The position numbers and the translations under genes are program-made. The notes under the pieces were generated by a model. It searched no databases and had not been told where the DNA came from. It worked only from the letters and a program-made list of their open reading frames with translations. A stretch of DNA of 64,000 nt from Bog-473 sp963788125 (GTDB lineage Bacteria; Actinomycetota; Acidimicrobiia; Acidimicrobiales; RAAP-2), in assembly GCA_963788125.1 (NCBI GenBank), contig CAWBFN010000001.1:1736001-1800000 (forward strand). The letters are read 5' to 3'. Below, one piece after another: positions 52,464 through 61,281 of this stretch. The first letter of the stretch is position 1; every line of letters begins with the position of its first letter.

Positions 52464-54320
52464 TTGACCACTGACTTGGTGCGTGACTCGGCAGGCGATT
52501 CGTTGGTCGTTCTTCGCCGTGATCTCGCCCCAGAGGGATTTCCCCTACGGCAACGAGAAACCGGACGGCTGTCGCGTTTGCCCAAACCCGGCATCTCGCT
52601 TCATCTCGTCGCAATCGCTTCCAATCTGGCCGTGACTTCAATCCTGTGGGGCCACGTCTGGTTCGGCGGTAGTCCAGCCCACTCCATCACGTGCAACTGC
52701 GGCGACACCGTGCAGCAAGTGTGGTGGTTCGAGTGGTTGCCCTGGGCGTTGACCCACGGACACGACCCCTTTCTCACCAACGTCATGTGGTCGCGCCTGG
52801 GCGGGGTCAACGTGATATCGAACACGAGCTGGCTGGCGCCGGCTGCCGCGCTCTCCCCTATCACACTCCTCTTCGGGCCAGTGGCGTCGTTCAATGTTGC
52901 CAACCTGCTGGCGCCCGTACTCTCGGGCTGGGCGGCATTCGCACTCGCCGGCCGCTTCTCCCGACTGGCTGGTGCCCGAATCATTGCCGGTGGGCTGTAC
53001 GCGTTTTCGCCTTTCGTGCTGCGCAACACCGTTCTGGGCCATCTCGACCTGACCCTGACGGCCTATCTGCCGCTGGTGCTTCTGCTCGGCCTGCGGTTGC
53101 TGAGCCGGGAGAGGCACCCGGTTCGCACGGGTCTCTTGCTCGGTGCGCTCACCATCTTGGAGTTCTTTACCAGCCTCGAGGTGCTGGCGATCACTGCGGT
53201 TACCGGAGGGCTGTGTTCCCTTGGGGTGGTCATTTGCCGTCCCCGGTTGGTGAAGGAGGCCCGCCGACAGCTTGTGGTCGCTGCCTTGGCTGGTGCGTCC
53301 TTGGTCTCGGCCGCTCTCGCCTACCCCTTCTGGCTCTACCTGGAAGGACCCCGCCACGTCGCCGGGCCTTTCTGGCCGGTGGCTTCATCCTCGGCTTCGG
53401 GGATCATCTCGGCCGGTGCAAACGTCTTCAACGCACACACCGACCTGAGGTCGGTGGGCTACCTCGGACCCCAAGGTCCCAATGTCGACTATCTAGGCTT
53501 CGGACTGCTCGTTGCCATCGCTATTTCTTTTCCTGTGTGGCGGAGGCATCGAGCCTGCACGGTCATCGCTGGCGTGGGCGTGCTGACTTGGTTCCTCGAA
53601 TTCGTCCCCGCCGAGTTGTGGGCCCGACTCCCTTTGCTGTCGAGCATCGTTGTCAAGCGCTTCGCACTCCCCGTTTCCCTGTTTGCAGGTCTCCTCATCG
53701 CGGCGTCGATCGAGGGATGGTGGTGCGCCGCCGGCCGACGGTGGCCCGGGGCTGCCCAGTCGATGCGACGCCGGGTCGGCCGGCTGGTCATCATCGCATG
53801 CACCTTCCTGGCTTTCATCCCGTTGGTCGACACGTACTCGCTGCCGTTCCGCGTCACCACCGTTGAGGTGCCGACATGGTTCCAGCACGAGGCCGGTCAT
53901 CTGCCGGCCGGTACAGCGGTGCTTGCAATCCCGTTCGCCTACGGCATTGCATCGAGCCCCATGGGCTGGCAGGCTGAGGAGAACGACGACTTCGACCTCA
54001 TTGGAGGGTGGGCCTTAGTACCGGGTGGCAACGGCGTCGACGACGAGGTAATGAGCGCACTGAACGGTCCCATCGCCGCGCTGCGAACGTTGAGTACGAA
54101 CCCGCGCAGCTTGACGATTGCCGAGCAAGATGCGATCCGATCTGCCCTGATCCGCTGGCGACCGCTTGTTGTCGTGGCGATCCCCCAGTACGCCAAGCAG
54201 GGAATCGTGGAGGCCGTGATCGACACCTTGGGATTTCGGCCCACCTGGTCGGACGGGGCATGGATATGGAACCTAAATCGTTCGAGCCGGCTCGGCCCAA
54301 ATAGGGCCATTGGAGCCTGA
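52464..54320 (+). CDS. Polytopic membrane protein, GT-C glycosyltransferase-like
   Basis: 618 residues with a TTG start (GTG codons follow closely). About 10-12 predicted membrane segments between residues 45 and 470, for example VAIASNLAVTSILWGHVWF, ITLLFGPVASFNVANLLAPV, YLPLVLLLGLRLL and LVIIACTFLAFIPLV, then a soluble C-terminal domain of about 140 residues. The first loop contains HSITCNCGDTVQQVWWFEW, with acidic and aromatic residues where GT-C enzymes keep a catalytic aspartate. The family is common in actinobacteria; acceptor and donor unknown. No polyprenyl-sugar genes nearby. Confidence 0.65.
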   Translation: MTTDLVRDSAGDSLVVLRRDLAPEGFPLRQRETGRLSRLPKPGISLHLVAIASNLAVTSILWGHVWFGGSPAHSITCNCGDTVQQVWWFEWLPWALTHGHDPFLTNVMWSRLGGVNVISNTSWLAPAAALSPITLLFGPVASFNVANLLAPVLSGWAAFALAGRFSRLAGARIIAGGLYAFSPFVLRNTVLGHLDLTLTAYLPLVLLLGLRLLSRERHPVRTGLLLGALTILEFFTSLEVLAITAVTGGLCSLGVVICRPRLVKEARRQLVVAALAGASLVSAALAYPFWLYLEGPRHVAGPFWPVASSSASGIISAGANVFNAHTDLRSVGYLGPQGPNVDYLGFGLLVAIAISFPVWRRHRACTVIAGVGVLTWFLEFVPAELWARLPLLSSIVVKRFALPVSLFAGLLIAASIEGWWCAAGRRWPGAAQSMRRRVGRLVIIACTFLAFIPLVDTYSLPFRVTTVEVPTWFQHEAGHLPAGTAVLAIPFAYGIASSPMGWQAEENDDFDLIGGWALVPGGNGVDDEVMSALNGPIAALRTLSTNPRSLTIAEQDAIRSALIRWRPLVVVAIPQYAKQGIVEAVIDTLGFRPTWSDGAWIWNLNRSSRLGPNRAIGA

Positions 54321-54542
54321 ACGACTAGTTGCACTGCCCAAATCGGCTGACGTGGAAGCAACAGACCCGAACGATGGATTTGGCGAGTTGGGCGTGTCTC
54401 AGACTTCTGCCTCGCGTAGACGGGGGTCCCATCGAGGCGCCGCATTCCGAATATTTCGCTTCATTCTTGAGACCTAACCATGACCTGACGAGTTGTCTGT
54501 CGCGACGCGACTTGCCTACTGCATTCACCGGAGAACCGATGA
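54321..54542. other. Spacer without recognised gene
   Basis: Moderate-GC stretch between two plus-strand genes. Only short, featureless frames. No clear terminator hairpin after the membrane protein. Confidence 0.4.
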
Positions 54543-54570
54543 TTGACCGGCAGTGAAAACCAAGTAGAAT
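54543..54570 (+). promoter_or_regulatory. Sedolisin promoter, probably giving a leaderless mRNA
   Basis: TTGACC (54543-54548), 16-bp spacer, TAGAAT (54565-54570). The ATG of the protease gene begins 8 bases after the -10 box, where transcription normally starts, and no ribosome binding site precedes it. Confidence 0.65.
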
Positions 54571-54577
54571 ACTTAGT

Positions 54578-55948
54578 ATGCTCCGAACTTACGTCCGAAA
54601 GGGTCGGCTATGGCCTACTTGGGCGGTGGCAGCCGTCGGCGTCGTCGGAGTGCTCACCGCAGCGATCCTGGAGGCAACGCCACCACCAGCTGGCGGTACG
54701 ACGATCGCTACGGGGGGAACGGCGGTTTGCAGGTCCCGCCAGTCCTGCTATACGCCCCAGCAGCTCGAGGTCGCTTATGGCGTCCAACCACTTCTCCACC
54801 GCGGGATCGACGGCCGTGGTGAGACCGTTGCGCTGCCTGAGCTGGCTGAGTCGGAGCTCTCGCCGCCCGACGTCACCGATCTGCGCCAGGACTTCGCCGC
54901 CTTCGACCGCTTATTCCACCTGCCAGCGCCGAACCTGGGGGTAGTGAGTACCTTTGCGGGCCCAAAGGACCCGTGGCTGGCGTTCGGGGAGGAGGTCTTG
55001 GACGCCGAGGTGGTCCACTCGATCGCCCCTCGGGCTGCGCTCACGATCGTCTTGGTCCAAGGAGATTCCCTCAATAGTGCCGACCAGGCGGTGACGGCCT
55101 CGGTCGCCGCCTTGGGGATGGGCGCCAAGGAGGGCGGTATCATCTCCCTCAGCCCGGCCGGACAGATCGGCGGCGAGCACTGCGTCAACAGCACGCAACT
55201 GACCCAGCTGAACACCGCACTCCAATCCGACGCCGATCACCACGTCACCGTTGTGGCGGCAACCGGCGATACCGGCGCGGCAGGAGAGCCGTGCTCTCTC
55301 ATCGACGCCCTCAGTGCAGGTTTCAGCAGCACCTTCACGCCGACAAAGGAACCCGTCCTCGTCGCTTCCGATCCGCTGGTGCTCAGCGCCGGGGGCACGA
55401 CACTCGAGGCGAGCCACACGACCGGGGCCTGGATTGGCGAGACCACCTGGGGCTTACCTGACGGCACGCCAGGCACCGGGTTCCAAGCATCTGGAGGGGG
55501 GTTCAGTCATCTCTTCAACCGGCCCTCCTACCAGGACGGCGTTGCAGGCATCGGTGCCTACCGTGGTGTGCCTGACGTGGCTGCCGATGCCAACCCCAGC
55601 ACTGGGTTTCCAGTCGTCACTGGCACCACCGGTGGCCGCCCCACGATCAGTGTGCACGGCGGCACGAGCGCCAGCGCACCGACGTGGGCCGGGATCATCG
55701 CGCTCGCCGACCAGTACGCCGGACACCACCTCGGCTTCGTCAATCCCGCGATCTACCAGATCGCCCGCAGCTCGCACTATCACCAGGCATTCCACGACAT
55801 CATCGCCGGCCCCGCCAACACGGCCACGTTTCCCCACGGAACCATCACCGGTTACAAAGCAGGTCCGGGTTGGGACCCTGTGACCGGATGGGGCAGCCCG
55901 AACGCCGAGGTGCTCGTACCCTTGCTCGCTCACGATGTAAGCCGCTGA
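54578..55948 (+). CDS. Secreted sedolisin (S53 family) serine-carboxyl peptidase
   Basis: 456 residues. N-terminal signal/anchor (TWAVAAVGVVGVLTAAILEA). Catalytic Glu/Asp pair in FGEEVLDAEVVHSIAPRA, oxyanion Asp in VVAATGDTGAAGEPCS and the nucleophile Ser in VHGGTSASAPTWAGIIALAD. The calcium site is near the C terminus (FHDIIAGPANTATF, GPGWDPVTGWGSPN). The usual long sedolisin propeptide is almost missing: only about 50 residues separate the signal from the catalytic core. Sedolisins work at acidic pH outside the cell. Confidence 0.92.
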   Translation: MLRTYVRKGRLWPTWAVAAVGVVGVLTAAILEATPPPAGGTTIATGGTAVCRSRQSCYTPQQLEVAYGVQPLLHRGIDGRGETVALPELAESELSPPDVTDLRQDFAAFDRLFHLPAPNLGVVSTFAGPKDPWLAFGEEVLDAEVVHSIAPRAALTIVLVQGDSLNSADQAVTASVAALGMGAKEGGIISLSPAGQIGGEHCVNSTQLTQLNTALQSDADHHVTVVAATGDTGAAGEPCSLIDALSAGFSSTFTPTKEPVLVASDPLVLSAGGTTLEASHTTGAWIGETTWGLPDGTPGTGFQASGGGFSHLFNRPSYQDGVAGIGAYRGVPDVAADANPSTGFPVVTGTTGGRPTISVHGGTSASAPTWAGIIALADQYAGHHLGFVNPAIYQIARSSHYHQAFHDIIAGPANTATFPHGTITGYKAGPGWDPVTGWGSPNAEVLVPLLAHDVSR

Positions 55949-56003
55949 CGGAACCCTCCTAATCGGCCGTACCCGCCGACTCGCCCCATTCGCCGGGACC
56001 GGG

Positions 56004-56273
56004 TGCAGCGCATGCCGTTGCCCTCCACCCTCGCCAGCGTCAGGGAGGCCCGCCGGCGGGGGCAGTACTCGTCGAAGAGCCCGATCGCGCCGTTCTCGCC
56101 GCGAAAGGCGACGTAATCCTCACCCAGGAGGCGCACTGGGAGATCGGCGCTTCCCCGGCGACAAGGTGCGACGAGAGGGCGAAGGGAACCCAGTAGTCCT
56201 CCCGAATCATGCGGCCCATGGGTGCATCGCCCTCGACCCGGGTCAGCCGCTCGTTTTCGGCCTTGGTGACCAC
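56004..56273 (-). pseudogene. Remnant of a Rieske-type oxygenase (phthalate dioxygenase-like), frameshifted and truncated
   Basis: The first frame gives ENERLTRVEGDAPMGRMIRE followed by DYWVPFALSSHL, the N terminus of Rieske aromatic oxygenases. Near 56130-56140 the match moves to another frame: RLLGEDYVAFRGENGAIGLF then DEYCPRRRASLTLARVEGNG and MRC. In intact members CPHRGASL and a second CxxH follow; here CPRR replaces CPHR and the match ends after MRC near 56005, with about 80% of the gene missing. It ends 60 bases from the sedolisin stop, so this is a recombination junction. Confidence 0.82.
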
Positions 56274-56304
56274 GACCTTCCTCCTCGGACTGTCTCGGGC
56301 ACCC

Positions 56305-56868
56305 TCACCACTGCTCGGGTGCCAGCGTGTCGATATGGAGGGGTCGCACGTAGGACAGGTCCCGTGTGTCGCGGGTGCCCTTCGAATAGCCCTGCTCCGT
56401 GAATAACGGGCTGCTCAGACCGGACGCGTCGGCTTGGATCATGACCTCAACCGTAGAGCGGCGGACCGCGATCCGCCAGACACCGTCGCGCTTTTCGAGC
56501 CGGTCTATGTAGCGGCCGTTGATAAAGCGGGCGGTCGCGCCGTCGTGGTTGAGGAGGGTGACGAGTACGTAACTGTCGGCGTGGGCGGTGTTCCCGTCGA
56601 TCTCCACCGTGTGGGTGGTGATGTTGTGCAGGTGGTTCTGCGATCCTGCGGCGTGCACCGGGTTGATCCACTCGGCGTACTTGGGGCCGGGGTTGATCGC
56701 TTTGCCATGCTCATCGAACCCGTCGTCGTGGTAGGTCGCCGTGATCATCTCCGCGTCGTGGCGGTCGTGCCCTCGCGCGTGCGAGGCGATGCAGTCGAGG
56801 ATCGCCTGACGATCCATGAGATAGTCGATCTTTCGGTGCAGCTGCTCCAGCTCCTCGTCAGTGCTCAT
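56305..56868 (-). CDS. SnoaL-like/NTF2-fold protein
   Basis: 187 residues from the ATG at 56868. Helical N terminus (EELEQLHRKIDYLMDRQAI, LDCIASHARGHDRHD) and a beta-sheet cone (HLHNITTHTVEIDGNTAHAD, RFINGRYIDRLEKRDGVWRI), the pattern of the SnoaL_4 group that includes dehydratases and small oxygenase-associated proteins. A His/Asp pair (HDRHDAEM, HLHN) could be catalytic. Last intact gene of the P450-SDR-SDR operon; it probably acts on the same ring compound. Substrate unknown. Confidence 0.82.
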   Translation of the reverse strand: MSTDEELEQLHRKIDYLMDRQAILDCIASHARGHDRHDAEMITATYHDDGFDEHGKAINPGPKYAEWINPVHAAGSQNHLHNITTHTVEIDGNTAHADSYVLVTLLNHDGATARFINGRYIDRLEKRDGVWRIAVRRSTVEVMIQADASGLSSPLFTEQGYSKGTRDTRDLSYVRPLHIDTLAPEQW

Positions 56869-56908
56869 TACCTGCATCTCCTCCCATGTACGTCGATCAA
56901 GAACGTGG

Positions 56909-57682
56909 TCACCCTTTTGGTCCCCCGTTGACGCATAGTGTCTGCCCCGAGCAGTAGCTGGAGGCATCGGACGCAAAGAAGAGGACGGCATAGCCGATCT
57001 CGGAGGGATCGCCTATGCGGCCCATGGCGTTGCCAGTGCCGAGCGCGGCCTCGTCCAGGCCGTGCTTCTTGCCGTCCTCGATCAACATCTCCGTTCTAAC
57101 GGCGCCCGAAGCAACCGAGTTGACGCGTATGCCCTTGGGCGTCCAGGCCGCGGCCATCGACATGGTGAGGTTGTTGACCGCCGCCTTCGATGCGCCGTAG
57201 GGCGCACCCATTGGGAAGGCGAAGAAGGCCGAGCCCGACGAGATGTTCACGATGGCGCCTTTTCCCTGCTCGAGCATGGGTTGCGCCGCGATTCGGGAGA
57301 GGAACCAGACACTTCCAATGTTGAGATCGATGACGTGGTGCCACTCCTCCGGTGTCCAGTCGGCGATGGGCTTGGTGGAGGAACCTCCGGCGTTGTTGAC
57401 CAGGATGTCAAGCCGTCCGAGTTCTGCCACCGTTCTGCTCACCAGATCCTCGCACTGTCCGACGTCGGTCACGTCGGTGGGCACGACGAGGGCCTTTCGG
57501 CCGAGCTGCTCTATCTCGCTCGCCGTCGCCTCCAGTGGTTCAAGACGGCGGCCGGCGAGGACGACGTCGGCGCCCTGCCCGGCCAGAACCAGCGCCACGC
57601 CGCGCCCGATGCCGGTACCGCCCCCGGAAACGACGGCGACACGGCCATCCAGGGAGAACCGTGACGCTCCCGTATCGTTCAC
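56909..57682 (-). CDS. Short-chain dehydrogenase/reductase
   Basis: 257 residues from the GTG at 57682 that overlaps the previous stop (GTGA). NAD(P) motif VSGGGTGIGRGVALVLAG, NNAG as VNNAGGSSTKPIADW, catalytic Ser and YxxxK in NISSGSAFFAF and APYGASKAAVNNLTMSM, C-terminal SDASSYCSGQTLCVNGG. Arg in LAGRRLEPL after the second strand suggests NADP. Classical SDR; alcohol/ketone substrate unknown. Confidence 0.93.
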   Translation of the reverse strand: MNDTGASRFSLDGRVAVVSGGGTGIGRGVALVLAGQGADVVLAGRRLEPLEATASEIEQLGRKALVVPTDVTDVGQCEDLVSRTVAELGRLDILVNNAGGSSTKPIADWTPEEWHHVIDLNIGSVWFLSRIAAQPMLEQGKGAIVNISSGSAFFAFPMGAPYGASKAAVNNLTMSMAAAWTPKGIRVNSVASGAVRTEMLIEDGKKHGLDEAALGTGNAMGRIGDPSEIGYAVLFFASDASSYCSGQTLCVNGGPKG

Positions 57683-58422
57683 AGAACCGCTCCTCCGTTC
57701 ACCCCGATGACCTGACCGGTGATGTAGCTGGCGGCGTCCGAGCACAAGAACGCGCAGGCCGCGCCGATGTCGTCGAGCGTTCCGAGGCGCCCACTGGGGA
57801 TGACCGATGCCATCGCGTCTGGACCCGGTACGTCGCCTTTCGCCTGTGAGTCGCGGAGCATCGGGGTATCGACACAGAATGGCGGGATCGTGTTCGCCGT
57901 AATCCCCTGTGTGGCGTACTCGCGTGCGATCGACTTGGTCATGGCAATCACGCCGCCCTTAGCTGCGGCGTAGTGCCCCTGGCGGGGCGAGCCGATCTGC
58001 CCTGAGGAAGAGGCGATGGTGACGATGCGGCCCCACCCGGCGGAGACCATGTCGGGTAGCGCCGCTTGCAGGCAGTGGAACGCCCCGGTGAGGTCGACGG
58101 CGATGATCCGGTCCCATTGCTCAAGCGTGATCTCGACGAAGGGCGCGAAACCCGAGATGGCCGCGCTGGTGACCATGATCTCGATTGGACCGAGGTTGCT
58201 CCGCACCTTGCCCAGAGCGTCGTCAACCGCGGCGCGGTTCGACACGTCCACCACGGCGGCGAACGCCTCGACCCCACCGGCGCGCAACTCCTCCGCGGTG
58301 CCCTCGGCCGCCTCGCCGTTGAGGTCGAGTACTGCCACCCGATGTCCAGCGGTCGCGAGGTGACGGCAGATGCCAAGCCCTATACCCGATGCCCCACCGG
58401 TGACCACCGCTACACGGTTCAT
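57679..58422 (-). CDS. Short-chain dehydrogenase/reductase
   Basis: 247 residues. TGGASGIGLGICRHLATAGH, Asp at the end of the second strand (VAVLDLNGEAAE), favouring NAD. NNAG motif is replaced by TSAAISGFAPF. Active site ASSSGQIGSPRQGHYAAAKGG. C-terminal SDAASYITGQVIGVNGGAVL. Overlaps the P450 stop (ATGA), so tightly coupled to it; it may oxidise the alcohol made by the P450. Confidence 0.93.
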   Translation of the reverse strand: MNRVAVVTGGASGIGLGICRHLATAGHRVAVLDLNGEAAEGTAEELRAGGVEAFAAVVDVSNRAAVDDALGKVRSNLGPIEIMVTSAAISGFAPFVEITLEQWDRIIAVDLTGAFHCLQAALPDMVSAGWGRIVTIASSSGQIGSPRQGHYAAAKGGVIAMTKSIAREYATQGITANTIPPFCVDTPMLRDSQAKGDVPGPDAMASVIPSGRLGTLDDIGAACAFLCSDAASYITGQVIGVNGGAVL

Positions 58423-59684
58423 GGTGCCCCCTCAACGGGGGTGAATTCCAGGTGAAGCGCTTTCAGCCGCCGGAGGAGGAAGGTCGGCTCCCACTCATAG
58501 TGCCGGGCTCCTGTCGGTCCGTGCGCTGACCCGTCGATGCGGATGTCACCCATCCGATCGAGGATTCGTTCGAGGCTCACGCGCGCCTCGGCGCGGGCGA
58601 GCGATGCTCCGGGGCAGGCGTGAATGCCCCGGCCGAAGGCCAGATGCTCGGCGACGTTCGGTCGATCAAGTCTGAGGTCCGCCGGTGCCTCGAAATGCCG
58701 CGCATCGCGGTTGGCCGCGCCGACCATGACCATGACGTTCGCGCCCGCCCTCACCTCCAGCTCTCCAACCGTCGTCGTCCGCCGGGCGAGGCGGAAATTC
58801 GTCTTGACCGGGCTCTCCAGCCGCAACATCTCCTCTATGAACGGCGGGATCAGCGATCGGTCGCTGCGCAGGTCCTCCTGCAGGTCGTTGTTCTCGGCGA
58901 GGGTTAGCAGTGCGGCGCTGAGCAGGTCGACGGTGGTGCCCTGGCCGGCTGCGAAGAGAAACACCGCCACGCGGGCGACCTCGATCGCCTCTGGCACCGT
59001 CCCGTCGGGGAACGTCGCTTCGGCGAGTTGCGTGAGGACGTCGTTCCGTGGGTCGCGGCGGCGGTCCTCCACGTATTCGACGAACCATTCCTCAGAGACG
59101 CCGATGTGCCTGCCGCTCGTGCCCTCGATGTCGCCCACCAGTTCAGGTGCCCGGTGGAACCGTCCGTGGTCACTCTCCGGGACGCCGAGCAGATCGGCGA
59201 TGGCGAGCATGGTGAACGGGGTGCCGAAGGCACCGATGAACTCGCAGCGGCTTCGGTCGACGAACCCGTCGATCGTACGGTCGACGAGTCTCCACAAGAA
59301 GTCCTCGTTCTCCTTGAGGCGTTTCGGTGTGAGCAACCGCGCCAGCAGGGCGCGGTGGTTCGTGTGCTTCGGCGGATCGAAGGTGGCGAAGTACTCGCTG
59401 ATCGGCAGCGTGTCGCGGTACCGCTCGATCAGGTTGCTGATGTCGTCGCCCTCGGCCCGCACCGGCAATCCCGGAAACGGTCCGCTCACCACGTTGCACG
59501 CCGAGAACGTGTCCCGGTCGTCACGGCAGACGGCGACCACCTCGTCGTAACCGGAAACCTGCACGACCTCGTGATGGGGCTCGCGACGTACGGGACACCG
59601 CCGGATGGCGTCGTAGTACCGGTATGGGTCCTCCACCAGCGACGGGTCGGTGAAGAAGTCCAGACTCTCCAACTCGTTGGTCAC
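58419..59684 (-). CDS. Cytochrome P450 (first paralogue)
   Basis: 421 residues from the GTG at 59684 with GGGGAGG upstream. I-helix LFAAGQGTTVDLLSAALL (oxygen-activating AGQGTT), K-helix ExxR in IEEMLRLESPVKTNF, heme-binding loop AFGRGIHACPGASLARAEAR with the thiolate cysteine. Soluble bacterial class I type, needs ferredoxin and reductase from elsewhere. Closely related to the P450 at 61282-62547 along the whole length. First gene of an operon with two SDRs and a SnoaL-like protein; a candidate operator lies 20 bases upstream. Confidence 0.95.
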   Translation of the reverse strand: MTNELESLDFFTDPSLVEDPYRYYDAIRRCPVRREPHHEVVQVSGYDEVVAVCRDDRDTFSACNVVSGPFPGLPVRAEGDDISNLIERYRDTLPISEYFATFDPPKHTNHRALLARLLTPKRLKENEDFLWRLVDRTIDGFVDRSRCEFIGAFGTPFTMLAIADLLGVPESDHGRFHRAPELVGDIEGTSGRHIGVSEEWFVEYVEDRRRDPRNDVLTQLAEATFPDGTVPEAIEVARVAVFLFAAGQGTTVDLLSAALLTLAENNDLQEDLRSDRSLIPPFIEEMLRLESPVKTNFRLARRTTTVGELEVRAGANVMVMVGAANRDARHFEAPADLRLDRPNVAEHLAFGRGIHACPGASLARAEARVSLERILDRMGDIRIDGSAHGPTGARHYEWEPTFLLRRLKALHLEFTPVEGAP

Positions 59685-59703
59685 AAGCACCTCCCCCGAA
59701 CTA

Positions 59704-59719
59704 TTGGACGACTGTCTAG
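59704..59719. promoter_or_regulatory. Candidate operator in the P450/nitroreductase divergent spacer
   Basis: TTGGACGACTGTCTAG shares 12 of 16 positions with the palindrome 62575-62590 in front of the second P450 operon, including the left half TTGGACGA. It lies 20 bases before this P450 start. Likely bound by the TetR regulator encoded at 60499-61134. Confidence 0.6.
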
Positions 59720-59741
59720 CACACCTGCTACAAACTACGCC

Positions 59742-59825
59742 ATGGGCGTGCTGCGCTGGACCCACCTCGGGGCCTACCTGGCGCTCTGGGTGGAGCTGCA
59801 CGAGTCCAAGAATGCGAGAGGCTGA
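59742..59825 (+). CDS. Possible 27-residue small protein upstream of nitroreductase
   Basis: ATG-initiated frame MGVLRWTHLGAYLALWVELH plus seven more residues; its TGA is one base before the nitroreductase ATG. No ribosome binding site is seen, so it may only be an upstream frame that couples translation. Low confidence. Confidence 0.25.
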   Translation: MGVLRWTHLGAYLALWVELHESKNARG

Positions 59826-59826
59826 G

Positions 59827-60471
59827 ATGGACCTTCACGAAGCCCTCTACACCACCCGAGCCATGCGGCGGATCACCGGCGAACCCATCCCGCCCCAAAT
59901 TCAGGCCCGTATTCTCGACGCCGCAGTCCGGGCGCCCAGCGCGGGAAACACCCAGACCTGGCGATTCCTCCTGGTCGACCACCCCGACACCAAGGCCAAG
60001 CTCGGTGCCATCTACCGGGAGCGCATGAACTCCTTCGGTCGTCCCTTCTACGGCACCCGAACCCAGGCCGCCGAGGCCACCCCCGAGAACCCCGAGAGCC
60101 AGCGCCAGCTCCGGGTGATGCGGTCCTCGGACTACCTGGCCGAGAATTTCGAGCGCTACCTCCTCCTCTTCGCCTTCGGAACCGACGACCTCTGCTCGCT
60201 GCTGCCCGCCCTCTGGAGCGCCATGCTCGCTGCCCGTGGCGAAGGCGTTGGCAGCACGCTCACCCGTATGCTCGCCGCGCGCACAGCCGACGTCTTCGAC
60301 ATCCTCGCCGTCCCGACCGACGAGGGCTGGCAGATGGCCGCCTGTGTCGCTTTGGGCTGGCCAACCGGCCGATGGGGCCTCGCCGAGCGGTCGCCGGTCG
60401 AGGACGTCACTTACCAGGATCGCTGGGGCGCGCCACTCTCCTTTCCAGTCAACGGGCCTCTATGGCCCTGA
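59827..60471 (+). CDS. Nitroreductase-family flavoprotein
   Basis: 214 residues. FMN-binding signatures DLHEALYTTRAMRRITGEPI and AVRAPSAGNTQTWRFLLVDH at the N terminus; AARGEGVGSTLTRML and ACVALGWPTGRWGLAERSPV at the C terminus. Members reduce nitro groups, quinones or dehydrogenate ring compounds. Divergent from the P450 operon and probably under the same operator. Confidence 0.9.
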   Translation: MDLHEALYTTRAMRRITGEPIPPQIQARILDAAVRAPSAGNTQTWRFLLVDHPDTKAKLGAIYRERMNSFGRPFYGTRTQAAEATPENPESQRQLRVMRSSDYLAENFERYLLLFAFGTDDLCSLLPALWSAMLAARGEGVGSTLTRMLAARTADVFDILAVPTDEGWQMAACVALGWPTGRWGLAERSPVEDVTYQDRWGAPLSFPVNGPLWP

Positions 60472-60498
60472 GCTGCTCGTCGCGCACGACTCGCTCGG

Positions 60499-61134
60499 CT
60501 ACACCTTCGCCTTGTTCGCCGACCGCCCGCTGGTTTTTCTCCGGCCGGAGGGCTTCGGCTCGACGGTGTTCAGGTAGTGCTCAACGAGGCGGAGCACGTC
60601 ATCGTGTGAGCCAGAGATGCCCACCGACTCCTCCAGTAGCATCATCTTCGGGACCGTCGCCATGAGAAAGAGCAGGGAGCCCGGGGTTAGCTCGTCAGGC
60701 AGCTCGTACTGCGGCCAGCGCAGGGTGAGGGCGTCTAACTGCAGCTTTCGAGCCCGGCGGGTGACCTCGGCGATCTCGGCCCTGATGGACTTGCGATGAT
60801 TGGCCAACGCCAAAAACTCCATCATCAACGCCGCCGATGTCTCGTCCGTATTGAACTCCCACACCACACGAAGCGGCGCGTCGGGGTCCTTGTCCAAGGA
60901 CTCCACGAGGCGCTCGAGATTGCGCTCGGAGCGGCGGCGGAGCAACGCGAGGAACAGCTCGTCGAGCGTCCGGAAGTAGTACGAGACGAGTCCCGCGTAC
61001 ACACCCGCCGCGGCTGCGACGTTGCGATACGTCACCGCCGCATAACCCCGCTCGAGCATCAGCTGCTCGGCGCTGTCCAAGAGCGCAGCGTGCATCTTCG
61101 ACGTATCTGAGCCGACCCGACGGGGGGATGCCAT
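60499..61134 (-). CDS. TetR-family transcriptional regulator
   Basis: 211 residues from the ATG at 61134 with AGAGAGG upstream. N-terminal DNA-binding domain: LLDSAEQLMLERGYAAVTYR and NVAAAAGVYAGLVSYYFRTL. C-terminal ligand domain is helical. Lies between two P450 operons with similar operators, making it the obvious candidate repressor. Convergent with nitroreductase (27-base gap); 147 bases behind the second P450. Confidence 0.93.
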   Translation of the reverse strand: MASPRRVGSDTSKMHAALLDSAEQLMLERGYAAVTYRNVAAAAGVYAGLVSYYFRTLDELFLALLRRRSERNLERLVESLDKDPDAPLRVVWEFNTDETSAALMMEFLALANHRKSIRAEIAEVTRRARKLQLDALTLRWPQYELPDELTPGSLLFLMATVPKMMLLEESVGISGSHDDVLRLVEHYLNTVEPKPSGRRKTSGRSANKAKV

Positions 61135-61281
61135 TGGTGACCTCTCTCGCTCGATGCGGCCCCCATTGTCGCACTGGTGACTCACAACCACGTGACCCTC
61201 CCCCAAATCCTCCGGCTCGAGCGGTGCTAGCTGCCTTCCGACGCCCAAGAATAGGAATTCCGAAGGAGATCCTGACGCCCG

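Noticed and set aside
52261..52467. 68-codon frame in the spacer before the membrane protein
   Set aside because: No ribosome binding site, no recognisable domain, and it runs into the start region of the next gene.
55955..55990. A stretch resembling the rnpB repeat (ctaatcggccg ... ccgactcgcc) at the sedolisin/Rieske junction
   Set aside because: It matches only if about eight bases are inserted, so it may be chance. It lies at a real recombination junction, which is why it is recorded, but I do not call it a third att copy.
61240..61275. ggaattcc palindrome behind the second P450 as an operator
   Set aside because: Short and unlike the two P450-promoter sites; it follows a gene rather than precedes one, apart from the TetR start over 100 bases away.
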